The notes under the pieces are model-generated. The model saw nothing but the letters and a program-made list of their open reading frames with translations, made no database searches and was not told the origin of the DNA. From Liolophura sinensis (taxonomy: Eukaryota; Mollusca; Polyplacophora; Chitonida; Chitonidae): DNA of 64,000 nucleotides. This document shows, one piece after another, positions 36,301 to 46,600 of the stretch. Location: contig NC_088297.1 in the NCBI RefSeq assembly GCF_032854445.1, forward strand, positions 24,687,127 through 24,751,126, read 5' to 3'. The number at the start of each line of letters is the position of its first letter. The first letter of the stretch is position 1. Made by a program: the position numbers and the translations under genes.

Positions 36301-39300
36301 GAGGCGCGTGCTGCCGTAGGGATAGCATAACCACTTACACTCTCTTGGAGCTGACCAAACCTCTGGCTGTACACGTTGACTCCCACCCCATCGTATCTCT
36401 GACGGAGCTCATTTCTCATCGCCGATGACGACTTTTCGTGCTACAATAATATCAATGATCGCAGTTATAAAATCTGGAGAATTCTTCAAGCTACAGACAA
36501 AAACATTTATCTGAGTTACAAGTTCCTGATGCAATTGCAAATTCCATATTTCTCCAACAAGTTGTCGTGGTTTTCTTGTTAAAGTTAGCACCTTCATTGT
36601 TCACTATTTCCTTTTGAGTTGAAAGACCGCTACATTTTCCTGTTACGATTTTTCCATATACAGCTGTTGTAACAAATTTCCTCTTTTCCAACAAAAAATC
36701 TCTTTAATGGATTTGTGCAGTCTGATGATTACGGGCTAGTTACTATTTTAAGGATATTTCATCTTTTCACAATTGGTAGCAAGAGAGCAATCAATCGAGC
36801 TGTTATTATTCCATAATAAGTAAAAAGTAAAAAATACGGAAGGAAATAGTCACCTCCTTCCCCCTTTTCATCCCACATCTCACTACATGCGTTTTTGTTT
36901 TAGAAAAGAGAACTAGGCTTTTTGTGTTAAATGTACTCTTAAGCCTCTAGTCTGAGTGATGCTAGCATGTATTCAGTTTTTGCAGCAGAATATAATGTTA
37001 TATTCAGCAGATTATCCTGTTAAATATAGAAGATTATCCTGTTATACATAGCAGATTATCCTGTTATACATAGCAGATTATCATGTTATATATAGCACAT
37101 TATCCTGTTATATATAGCTGATTATCCTGATATACATAGCCGACTATCCTGTAATACATAGCACATTATCCTGTTATATATAGCACATTATCCTGTTATA
37201 TATAGCTGATTATCCTGATATACATAGCCGACTATCCTGTAATACATAGCACATTATCCTGTTATATATAGCACATTATCCTGTTATATATAGCTGATTT
37301 TCCTGTTATACATACCAGATTATCCTGTTATATATAGCACATTATCCTGTTATATTTAGCTGATTATCCTGTTATACATAGCACATTATCTTGTTATATA
37401 TAGCAGATTATCCTGTTATATATAGCTGATTATCCTGTTATATATAGCAGATTATCCTGTTATATATAGCAGATTACCCTGTGATACATAGCACATTATC
37501 CTGTTATACATAGCACATTATCCTGTTATACATAGAACATTATCCTGTTATATATAGCACATTATCCTGTTATATATAGCTGATTTTCCTGTTATACATA
37601 GCAGATTATCCTGTTATATATAGCAGATTATCCTGTTATATTTAGCTGATTATCCTGTTATACATAACACATTATCCTGTTATATATAGCACATTATCCT
37701 GTTATATATAGCTGATTATCCTGTTATATATAGCAGATTATCTTGTTATACATAACAGATTATCCTGTTATATATAGCAGATTATCCTGTTATATATAGC
37801 AGATTATCCTGTTATATATAGCTGATTATCCTGTTATATATAGCACATTATCCTGTTATATATAGCCGACCATCCTGTGATACATAGCACATTATCCTGT
37901 TATATATAGCACATTATCCTGTTATATATAGCAGATTATCCTGTTATATATAGCTGATTATCCTGTTATACATAGCAGATTATCCTGTTATATATAGCTG
38001 ATTATCCTGTTATATATTGCACATTATCCTGTTATATATAACAGATTATCCTGTTATACATAGTAGATTATCTTGTTATACATAACAGATTATCCTGTTA
38101 TACATAGCAGATTATCCTGTTATATATAGCTGATTATCCTGTTATATATTGCACATTATCCTGTTATATATAGCAGATTATCCTGTTATACATAGCAGAT
38201 TATCCTGTTATATATACCAGATTATCCTGTTATACATAGTAGATTACCCTGTTATATATAGCACACATGATCAATAAATTCAACATTATATTAGACTAAC
38301 AGGATGTTATGTTGAATGCCACACAGTGTTATGAAACAATAATACTGGTATAATACCTTCTACCATCACTCAGAGAGCAGACTTTCTGATAAAATTAAGA
38401 AATTATTTTTAGAGTGTCAGACTGTGACATTAATCGAATAGAATTCATCCGATTAAACCAGGATTGACACAAACCTGTGCGAAGGAGTCCACGGCGAATA
38501 TCAAGGCGGCAATGTGTACACCAATCACCAAGAGGAAGCAGACAGCTTGCTGAAGAAAAAACACAAAAGCAGAAAAGAATCTTATCATAATCACAGATTC
38601 TGATTCAAACGTCCGTGAACCTGTGGATATACTGCACTGAGTTTAAAGATTTCACACTACTTCCGAAAGAAGCTAGACGGTTGTTTTACGAGTGTATGAA
38701 GGAACATGAACATGAAATGTAAATTACTTTAGCAGAACAGATTTTCGCAGATTTTCACCTAGGGTACTGTTTTTCTTGTTAGTTCAAATAACTATTTGGA
38801 AAATACTTTTAATTTATCTGCTAAGAATTTTAATTTTTCTAAAAATCCTTTAATTTATAATTCATGAATTACATTGTTAAAGGAAATTAGTGGGACTGAT
38901 AGTATTAATTAATCAAGATCCACGTAAGATCCGCGTAGGACAGTATTTATTACAATGGGGCAGTACTGTAGTAAGAGGTGATCCCAAATATCCACCATAC
39001 AAAACTGTTTTCAAATACCTTTTTCTCCTGAACGGAAGTATCGAAAAAAAATATTAAAGCCATTTTATTTTGCAAGTTTTCACTCTCTGTCGGCTGATTT
39101 TGTCATCGTCTTTATGTTTTCTTCTCTTTAAATATTCATGAACAAGAGAGTCGGTGAATCGGTTGTTTATGGTTGGATCCAGGAAGTAAAAATAGTTATA
39201 TGCGGTTTAATACAATGAAGAAGAGTAAAGGTTGATATTTTGGCCTAAGGGTATATACCCCTAGACCCTAAACTTCAGTGTTATCAAAGTTGTCCTGGTG

Positions 39301-42300
39301 TAGAGCCGAAGACGTGAGTCTTTGATGTGTGTGATGCGAGTCTGTGACATTAAATCAACATTTCCTTGTCTGCTAGACGTTAACGATCATTAAACCCTCT
39401 CAAATCTGAGCACTTGAACTCATTTAGTTAAAAGAAAAGTGTAAGAAAGATTAAAGACAGTTATTTCAAGGTACAAACATTATTAATACGTCAGGAGCCT
39501 GGATTGAACGTGACGCTGTCTAAGATATGCCCAACCTTATTACACGGCTTCCAATAAGGCAGCGTTACGATTTGCATGGAATACACGAATTTACAGTGTC
39601 CCATTAATATACGGTCAACTTGATCAGTCTTCCGAACGTAAACAAACTCTTAGCCTGGATTTAGGAGTGACGTCACGTCAAGCCATAATCATCAATTCCA
39701 ATAAACCACTTACAAAAGCCCACATACAGGAGTTCCGGACGCAGACGCCGCATATGCCGGTGAAGCCGAAGACGACAACAGCGACCCCTGCAGAGAAGAA
39801 GATGACGTCCGCAATCCAGAAGTTGCGCAGACTCTGACTCTCCGAGTATTCGGCGACATCTCCGAACATCCAGATGTCGTGCATGGTGAAAAAGAGCCAT
39901 AGTCCCACGGCGACGGTAGCAAGTCCCGCCAGCTGAAAAGGAACCCATTGTAATTTGAGTTTGGCATTAACTGACTGATTAATTTGCATTAAGTTGCTGT
40001 TTGATTCGCGTGAAATACCCGAATTTGGCACTCATACAAGCAGTATAGTGGTTGAAAGTAACCGATCCCCGGATTAAATCACTGACCTTCGCCTGGTGCC
40101 TGACAAACCTTCTGACTTAAAACCTCAGCTGAAACAGCAAGAGCTTAAACAGCGACAGCTGGTTTCGAGCTTGTGACCTCATCGGTCAAGACCTGATACT
40201 AAATCCTCGTTTTTTCTGTTATTTCGCTTTACACCGTGTATCATTCAAGATATTGTTAAGGGTACTACATTTCTCTAAAGGCGGGAGGGGAGGTGGGTGG
40301 GGGGCTCTGTGGGTCGGTTGGTTAGCGCCCTAGCGCAGCGTAATGACCCAGGAGTGCTCATGCTGACTTCCTCTCCGGCCGTACGTGGGAAGGTTTGTCA
40401 GCAACCTGCCGATGGTCGTGGGTTTCCCTGGGGCTCAGCCCGCTTTCCACCCAACATAATGCTGGCCGCCGTCGTGTGAGTGAAATATTCTTGAGTACGG
40501 CATAAAACACCAATCAAATAAATAAATAAATAAATAAATCTAAAGGCGGGAAATCTGGAGATGAACTCAACGGACAAGCTTGAAGAATTTGGAGATAAAC
40601 TTAAAGGATCAGCTTGGGGAAAAACAAGGGGTAACAAAGTAATATCTGACAAAACGCAGGGGTCACAAATGCAATAAGGTCTAAAGACTGAGGAAAACCA
40701 TTAAAACCCAAGGAACACCAGAGCCATAGAGGTCTAAAGTTTGGGGGAACTCGACCAGTCTCAATGGACACAAGATGAATAAGTGTCTTAAGTTTGATTT
40801 AGTGAGTGAGTGCTTGGGGTTTAACCTCGTACTTTAACAATTTTTCAGTCATATGATGACGAAAGAGTCCTTAGTGTGCATGTAACGTGTCTCCTTGTTG
40901 CAGGGCAGATTTGCACCGCTCTCTTTTCTAGTGCTGCTTCACTGAAACGACTTACCCAAAGGCAAGTAAGCAGTACCGCCCGAAGCCTTTATACGGGTCA
41001 GCCAGTCGTTGTACTATCCCCTTAATGTTCAACGCCAAGCGAGGAAGTTAGCACTTCTCCTTTTTAAGGTCTTAGGTGTGACCCAGGATTGACCCTGGAT
41101 CTAAAGCCTCCTGAAGCGGAGGCTCTATCAACTGTGCTATCAGGGCCGGTCCTGAACTTTGGGGAAACTCAGAGGAATAAGTGTCTAAAGTTTAGCAAAA
41201 CTCGACAAAACTCAGTGGACGCCAGAGGAATAAGTGTCTAAAGTTTAGCAAAACTCCACAAAACTCAGTGGACGCCAGAGGAATAAGTGTCTAAAGTTTG
41301 GGGAACTCCACAAAACTCAATTGACGCCAGAGGAATAAGTGTCTAAAGTTTAGCAAAACTCGACAAAACTCAATTGACGCCAGAGGAATAAGTGTCTAAA
41401 GTTTAGCAAAACTCGACAAAACTCAGTGGACGCCAGAGGAATAAGTGTCTAAAGTTTAGCAAAACTCCACAAAACTCAGTGGACGCCAGAGGAATAAGTG
41501 TCTAAAGTTTGGGGAACTCAACAAAACTCAGTGGACGCCAGAGGAATAAGTGTCTAAAGTTTAGCAAAACTCCACAAAACTCAGTGGACGCCAGAGGAAT
41601 AAGTGTCTAAAGTTTGGGGAACTCCACAAAACTCAATTGACGCCAGAGGAATAAGTGTCTAAAGTTTGGGGAACTCAACAAAACTCAATTGACGCCAGAG
41701 GAATAAGTGTCTAAAGTTTGGGGAACTCGACAAAACTCAGTGGACGCCAGAGGAATAAGTGTCTAAAGTTTGGGGAACTCGACAAAACTCAATTGACGCC
41801 AGAGGAATAAGTGTCAAAAGTTTGGGGAACTCGACAAAACTCAATTGACGCCAGAGGAATAAGTGTCTAAAGTTTAGCAAAACTCGACAAAACTCAATTG
41901 ACGCCAGAGGAATAAGTGTCTAAAGTTTAGCAAAACTCGACAAAACTCAATTGACGCCAGAGGAATAAGTGTCTAAAGTTTGGGGAACTCGACAAAACTT
42001 AATTGACGCCAGAGGAATAAGTGTCTAAAGTTTGGGGAACTCGACAAAACTTAATTGACGCCAGAGGAATAAGTGTCTAAAGTTCGGGGAACTCGACAAA
42101 ACTTAATTGACGCCAGAGGAATAAGTGTCTAAAGTTTAGCAAAACTCGACAAAACTCAGTGGACGCCAGAGGAATAAGTGTCTAAAGTTTGGGGAACTCG
42201 ACAAAACTCAATTGACGCCAGAGGACTAAGGTCTTAAGTCCATCAAAGACAAGGAATAGAATCGGATCGCGCAGAACCAAAAATCCAATACATAGCCGTA

Positions 42301-42520
42301 AACAAATTACAGAGACGGATTCGACGGCTGGATGCTTGTCTGAAGCCAGCTTTATAAGCCTGGTCAACCTGTATTGTGTTCCATTCTTTGTTATGCTGGT
42401 CAGTAAGCAGATTGAGGTAAGATACTTTTTTTCTCACCAAAAAAAGAGCGTTGATGAACGACAGGATATAGCGGACAGCGTCTGTGCGGCCACCCATGGT
42501 CAGACTGTGCGTGATGGACT
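27324..42520 (-). CDS. Tetraspanin B (seven coding exons, exons 3-5 present twice)
   Basis: Four-pass tetraspanin. Exon 1 is 42438-42520 (ATG at 42497), exon 2 39714-39932, exon 6 28497-28580 and exon 7 27324-27395 (TGA). Exons 3, 4 and 5 occur as an upstream set (38475-38549, 36339-36440, 34660-34800) and a downstream set (33167-33241, 30681-30782, 29562-29702) on either side of the N gap. With one set the protein is 250 residues. It has four TM segments, a large loop with CCG (C155, C156), PRSC (C189) and GC (C201), a four-cysteine loop without a clear sequon, and a CLC pair at the end of TM4. All introns are phase 0, so either set splices in frame. Using both would add 106 residues and an extra TM3, which is topologically implausible. 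The sets encode identical residues except P/S near the end of exon 5 (EVSPQ/EVSSQ). The first exon shown begins at an acceptor, so a 5' untranslated exon lies upstream. Confidence 0.92.
28024..28255. repeat. 16-bp minisatellite in intron 6 of gene B
   Basis: Units of 'actcagacttagacta' with variants ('actcaggcttagact', 'cagactcagac') occur about 14 times. The centre is nearly perfect and the edges are degenerate. Confidence 0.9.
28900..29209 (+). mobile_element. SINE family 2 in intron 5 of gene B
   Basis: Plus-strand copy with a tRNA-like head near 'gatccagggtcaatcccggg' (B-box-like), the body 'cttcctcgcttggcgttcag', and the tail 'cgtcgtcatatgactgaaaa' to 'gacgttaaatcccaagcact'. Repeat copy 1 of the local duplication starts inside it, at 29009. 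Confidence 0.85.
30031..30170 (-). mobile_element. MITE-like element, one end missing
   Basis: 'cccggaccacgaagcgatcc' and 'cgtaacaagg' match the reverse complement of the element at 57066-57242. The second inverted repeat is absent. Confidence 0.65.
30258..30487 (-). mobile_element. SINE family 1 in gene B intron 4 (downstream copy)
   Basis: Minus-strand copy from the '(tttat)n gattgatgttatacgac' tail to the head complement 'gcgcgctaaccacgagtcca'. The same insertion occurs at 35357-35587, so it predates the duplication or allele split. Confidence 0.88.
31310..32955. repeat. 22-bp minisatellite in gene B intron 3, about 75 copies (downstream copy)
   Basis: The unit 'attatcctgttatatatagc' + 'ac/ag' has a period of 22. 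Many units have 'cctcttatata', and 'tatatacc' variants accumulate toward the right end. The matching array in the other copy has different length and variant order. Confidence 0.95.
33824..34023. other. Assembly gap of exactly 200 N
   Basis: A run of 200 undetermined bases, a typical placeholder for a gap of unknown size. It falls precisely at the junction of the two copies of the gene B exon 3-5 block. Confidence 0.99.
34024..34214 (+). mobile_element. SINE family 2, truncated by the assembly gap
   Basis: Begins mid-element ('gtaacttcctcgcttggcgt') right after the Ns and continues to the tail 'aaatcccaagcactctctta'. It is the counterpart of 29009-29209. Confidence 0.85.
35129..35268 (-). 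mobile_element. MITE-like element, upstream-copy counterpart
   Basis: Nearly identical to 30031-30170 and shared by both copies of the duplicated block. Confidence 0.65.
35357..35587 (-). mobile_element. SINE family 1 in gene B intron 4 (upstream copy)
   Basis: Counterpart of 30258-30487, differing by a few bases ('gattaatg' for 'gattgatg', 'ttcccacg' for 'tccccacg'). Confidence 0.88.
35588..36147. other. 560-bp segment present only in the upstream copy
   Basis: Lies between 'ccatggaccc' and 'aaggttcagtgcc', which are adjacent in the other copy at about 30481-30505. It contains a C-rich tract (about 35588-35635) and a possible decayed SINE tail (about 35640-35732), then unique sequence. There is no target-site duplication, only 'cc' microhomology, so deletion in the other copy is likelier than insertion here. 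Confidence 0.7.
36990..38268. repeat. 22-bp minisatellite in gene B intron 3, about 58 copies (upstream copy)
   Basis: Same 22-bp unit as 31310-32955, but with a different mix of variants. 'agctgattatcctg' units are common here and 'cctcttata' units are absent. Both arrays end at the same flank, 'agcacacatgatcaat'. Confidence 0.95.
40303..40540 (+). mobile_element. SINE family 1 in intron 1 of gene B
   Basis: Plus-strand copy from 'gggtcggttggttagcgccc' to 'caccaatcaaataaataaat', with an extended (aaat)n tail and a short deletion after 'caggagt'. Confidence 0.88.
40550..42230. repeat. 53-bp minisatellite in intron 1 of gene B, interrupted by a SINE
   Basis: The unit 'gacgccagaggaataagtgt' + 'ctaaagttt' + 'agcaaaactcgacaaaactc' has a period of 52-53 ('agcaaaactc' or 'ggggaactc' versions) with about 20 regular copies from 41170. 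Left of about 40800 the units are strongly degenerate, and a family 2 SINE (40801-41155) lies within the degenerate part. Confidence 0.9.
40801..41155 (-). mobile_element. SINE family 2, full length
   Basis: About 355 bp. Read on the minus strand it runs from the tRNA-like head (complement of 'ctatcaactgtgctatcagg' + 'gccgg', with a B-box-like 'cagggtcaatcc') through 'cttcctcgcttggcgttgaa' to the tail (complement of 'gtgcttggggtttaacctcg'). It is the most complete family 2 copy in the window. Confidence 0.88.
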
Positions 42521-42704
42521 CTGAAACAACAACAACAGCGATATTTGGTTTGTTTTGGTGAACTGATACGGAATATGTGGATTTGTCACAGGAATAACAA
42601 GTAACGTTGTTGTTGACGTAATGCCATATTGCTTGGTAGTTGTGTTTGATAATGATCAAATTTACGGGCTTAGAAAATTTTCTGTCTTTCCGACAAATTA
42701 TACA

Positions 42705-42956
42705 ATAGCATTATGTTTCACTATGTAATTATATACTAGCATTATGTTGCATTATGTAATTATATACTAGCATTATGTTGCATTATGTAATCATATACTA
42801 ACATTATGTTGCATTATGTAATTATATACTGGCATTATGTTGCATTATGTAATTATATACTAGCATTATGTTGCATTATGTAATTATATACTAGCATTAT
42901 GTTGCATTATGTAATTATATACTAGCATTATGTTTCATTATGTAATTATATACTTG
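42705..42956. repeat. 31-bp minisatellite upstream of gene B exon 1, about 8 copies
   Basis: The unit 'attatgtaattatatactag' + 'cattatgttgc' has a period of 31. It lies about 190 bp beyond the 42520 acceptor, inside the probable 5' untranslated intron. Confidence 0.9.
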
Positions 42957-44170
42957 TACACGATGTGGAAACTGACTGCATTCACTCACGCAGATCATTT
43001 CTTGCGCCCTTTCAGCATCATTGTAAACTGCTGACTGCTTTTCTTTGCATAAATCCTTGCTAATTTCGTATTTATGAACTTTCTTAGTTCTTAAGTAGTG
43101 TAAGTTGAGCGTCATGTCATTATGGAATATGGCCGTGCCAGTATTGACGGGGGATGTCCATTTGGAATCTCAGCTGGTATATATCTACTTCGACGCATAG
43201 AGTCCAGGCATCGCTAAAAACTGTGGATTTCTTTTATACGACAGCCTCCTAGTTTCTTATTTTACATACGTTCTTCGTTTTTTGGGTGATTTGTTTATTT
43301 GCAAGTTAGTTTAGTGATTATTGGCCTGGGGCCAGCATCATATTGCGCACGTAGCAGTACGTCCACGTAACTACCATGGCGACGTAATGCCCACAGTACC
43401 AGTCGTCATGCAGACGCACGTGCACTTAACGCTGCATGCGTTTTGTGAAACGGGCCACAGAAGCTCTCATTATGGGTGACAACTGCTGTATAGATATCTC
43501 TTGTGACGCCTAGAAATCATTCGTTATATTACTACAATGACTCAATGGCCATAATCCAAGCAGCAATCAGCTTACGGAACTCTACACCGGCTGCTTGAAA
43601 ATACCACAAAATGAGGTTCTGAAAGAATTAACTTGGTTTCAGCTTGACTTCATTTGATTAGCTTGCTATATGGCAGAAGTGCTGAACCGTAGTTTCCCGC
43701 CTAACTTTGCCTCGCGACAGTAAGATTTTGTGAGGGGGAGAATGGGTCTTTGTACAAACCGATGAATCATTCCTAATTGTATACCCTGATAGTCAACCGT
43801 ATAAACTGGTTCAACAAGGCTGTGACATGCCCATTGTATTATAACACTTTGTGAAACTTAATATATATCAACACCATCAAATGGAGTGATTTATAAACTC
43901 TAACTCCGACAGAACATTGTTGAGAATGGCCCGCCTTCATCCATGGCGTTAAATCTACCCTGATACATAACGGAACAGACAAAGCGTCCAAAACACGCAG
44001 AGGAAAGACGTGGAACAGATTCACAAAATCGCCAAAGAGAAAGTTCAAAGTCCCACCTCACCCACAAAGCTGAGGGGAAAAAAAAGAAACACCCAAACTT
44101 GAGTATGAACTCAAGAAAAAACATTAATAACGAACACTTATTGGTGATCGATTGTAAACTAAAGCAAACA
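42957..44170. other. Spacer or 5' intron of gene B, with possible small inverted-repeat element
   Basis: No coding exon recognised. The segment 43322-43457 begins 'tggggccagcatcatattgc' and ends 'ttttgtgaaacgggccac', a weak terminal inverted repeat (GGCCCGTTTCACAAAACG type) around a GC-richer interior. It may be a MITE remnant. Confidence 0.35.
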
Positions 44171-44171
44171 C

Positions 44172-44187
44172 ATGATGATGATGATGT

Positions 44188-44219
<32 letters not shown>

Positions 44220-44265
44220 TGGTGATGGTGATGATGGTGATGGTGATGATGGTGATGGTGATGAT
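44172..44265. repeat. GAT trinucleotide microsatellite
   Basis: Runs of (gat)n with ggt interruptions. On the minus strand it would encode poly-His/Ser tracts, but no gene context supports coding. Confidence 0.92.
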
Positions 44266-44784
44266 CTTGTCTTGAGTACGTGACCTAATTGATGATTGAT
44301 GGTAAACACAACCAAGAGCATTGGTGCCGATAACTAGGTCTTGAACAGTTGATCGTAAAGGTGATCGATGATAAGATCAGAATAAACACCTTGAACGAGA
44401 TTTGTCCAGTGAGTGATAAAGCGTTACCGATGTTTAGAATATGTCAGGATAAAGTGCCCATTGGCATTTCCATAGCAGCAAACATTTCTACAGAGACTGT
44501 AGAATTATGTAAGGGAAAAGTTTTATAAATGGCGATGCTTTCGCGTCGTACAGAAAAAATAACACAAAATACCACTAAACAGACTATGTAATAACACAAG
44601 ATGTTGTGACGCGGTACAGTTTTGAATCGGTAAATGTCCATTCCGACTGTAGTGTCATCATTACAAGCAACAGTGGTTGTTTTCTAATATGTTTTTGTAG
44701 GGAAAGATTATTTGGAATACTACTTTTGACAACCCACATTTTTTATTCAAATCAAAACTATGAGAACGTCTAACGTTTTGGGGG

Positions 44785-44965
44785 AGTTTAAATTGCTGCT
44801 ATTTAAGCATTAATATGAACATATAACACCTAACATAGGTAAACTGACAAAAGACCAGATTTGACAGGTTACGTGTGACTATTTGCCAACAGTACTTATA
44901 TATCACACTGTCGTGGGTGCCCTGGTTTTACTATCTACGACGTAGTCTTTTATATTATATTTATA
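44785..44965 (+). repeat. Dispersed repeat of unknown type (copy 2)
   Basis: Counterpart of 3520-3690. Collinear blocks are 'aggtaaactgacaa', 'acgtgtgac' and 'atcacactgtcgt', then 'tggttttact'. Divergence is considerable. Confidence 0.6.
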
Positions 44966-46410
44966 TGTTGACATTTTTCTCTGTTAAAATAAGCCCTTAA
45001 ATACATGTATTTGCGAGTGTGTATCTATTTATACTGCCCCATTTGCCCTCTAAATCAGCGAAGCCACCCACTTCTTCCTCCAACAGAAGCAATACATCTT
45101 CGTATCAACGACAACCTTTTAGGCTTTTTCATACAATGCAGGGCAATCTGGTCAAGTAGTTAGACATTACAGGATATCCAGTTTAACCAGTTTCCGTGAC
45201 TTTAGTCTATTGTTCATGTGCTAGGCTGAAGCATGTTCACCGATTGAAGAAAGAGGTCGTTTAAGATGCTATATTATACATTGGGTCATTCGGCATCTTC
45301 GTCAATTTCCGGCATAGCTTTCCTACAATTTGATTCACGAAAACAAAAAAGATTTATGAGTCAAACCTTTGAAAAGTTTCTAATCATTATCTCTTAACCT
45401 ATCACGTTATCTTTTACGAAAGTTCGATTGTTATCACAGCGGGTTACTTTTGTCTGCTTAAAGGTGTCCGTTCAAAGGTAATGGCTGAAAGATGACAACA
45501 AATATGGCTGCTAACAGGGCAGGGATTAAGATCTATCATACACCCAGGCACGGGTACATGCTTTAAAAAAAAAAACATGCATGACAAGTTAGAGGCAAAA
45601 GAGGGCGATTTCTCTGAATGAGTCGAACACATGTGTAGAATTTGTTACAGATAACTTCACCTAATATGGAATTGTAGATGTACATGTTTGGGCATTCTTG
45701 GACGTCTATTGAATGCTGACATGTGCAAAACCTAGTATTATGTACTGATGACTTGTTTTCCGACAAAGCTGTAAACACATTCTAGTGGATTACTTCGTAT
45801 AGCATTTGACGGCCTACGCAATGTCGTGTATGGGCATAATGACGGGTTCACTAAACATGGGTGTGACCATATGAAAAGTTGTCGTGCTAACGAACCGCTT
45901 CTGCAACATGAACTACTTTTTGTCTGTACTGCATGTATAACATTAAACACAATGCAGATTTCGAATAAGCTCTCAGCCAAAGACATCGCGTGAAAATGTA
46001 ATACAGACAAAATGTGAATAGTAAATGATTGAAAACTTACACGGTGCACCGAGAACACCCACGCTCAATTTACAGCACAACAGGCTGGCGTGTGTTTTAC
46101 TCACAATTGAAATGCGTGTCGTCTGTGTATTAAGAAAGCAACCAGATGTGGCTGTGCAATGTGTAATAATTCTCAAACTTCAAACGTGACGTCCCCACTG
46201 AAATTAGCCATCGCTTTTATATTACATGGCAAGCCGGAGTAAACATTCCAGGAAACGTGTAGTATCATTTACAGAAGGTAAATACAGCGCACCTGTTAGA
46301 AACAGGTAACACCATAACTTTACACGCTAAGGGCTTATAAACCAGGTCAAAGTTATAGGCAAGGTGAGAAAAATGCAAACAAAACAGTGCGGAAGAAAAA
46401 AAACCCACAT
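44966..46410. other. Spacer, no gene recognised
   Basis: AT-rich unique-looking sequence with short unrelated open frames only. Confidence 0.4.
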
Positions 46411-46416
46411 ACTTAC

Positions 46417-46600
46417 AAAACGGTCGGTTAGCCATCAATCGGGAAGGTGGGTAAATTCAGTACTGTGAACGGTCAATTCGTCTACCCTTGAAGTAAAACT
46501 CTGACGTGATGTGACTGCGAGATACGTTCGGAGTAGCACAGGTGGAATGCGCACCGACTTGATTATGGGCGGCCAACTCGGGTTACTTTACGCTTGACTG
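46417..46600 (-). other. Candidate 5' untranslated exon of gene B
   Basis: On the minus strand a GC-richer block ends 'gaccgtttt' followed by a strong donor 'gtaagtatg' (46416 down). Spliced to the 42520 acceptor it would form a six-codon upstream frame (MANRPF) whose TAG arises exactly at the junction, ahead of the gene B start. The upstream limit and promoter are not determined. This is inferred only from the donor and position. Confidence 0.3.

Larger units (their letters stand above)
34024..39130 (-). repeat. Duplicated block of gene B, upstream copy (exons 3-5)
   Basis: Starts directly after the gap, inside the family 2 SINE (matching 29009), and carries exon 5 (34660-34800), exon 4 (36339-36440) and exon 3 (38475-38549). 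It has about 100 bp of extra or replaced sequence near 34256-34362 and 560 bp extra at 35588-36147 relative to the other copy. Beyond 39130 the sequence continues uniquely into exon 2. Confidence 0.93.

Noticed and set aside
31310-38268. CRISPR-like direct repeats, or a similarity to the I-SceI homing site in 'attaccctgttata' units
   Set aside because: Units are head-to-tail with no variable spacers, and the genome is eukaryotic. The 18-bp homing-site match is only partial and arises by variation of the 22-bp unit.
44124-44321. Minus-strand frame with poly-Ser/Pro/His
   Set aside because: GAT microsatellite translation.
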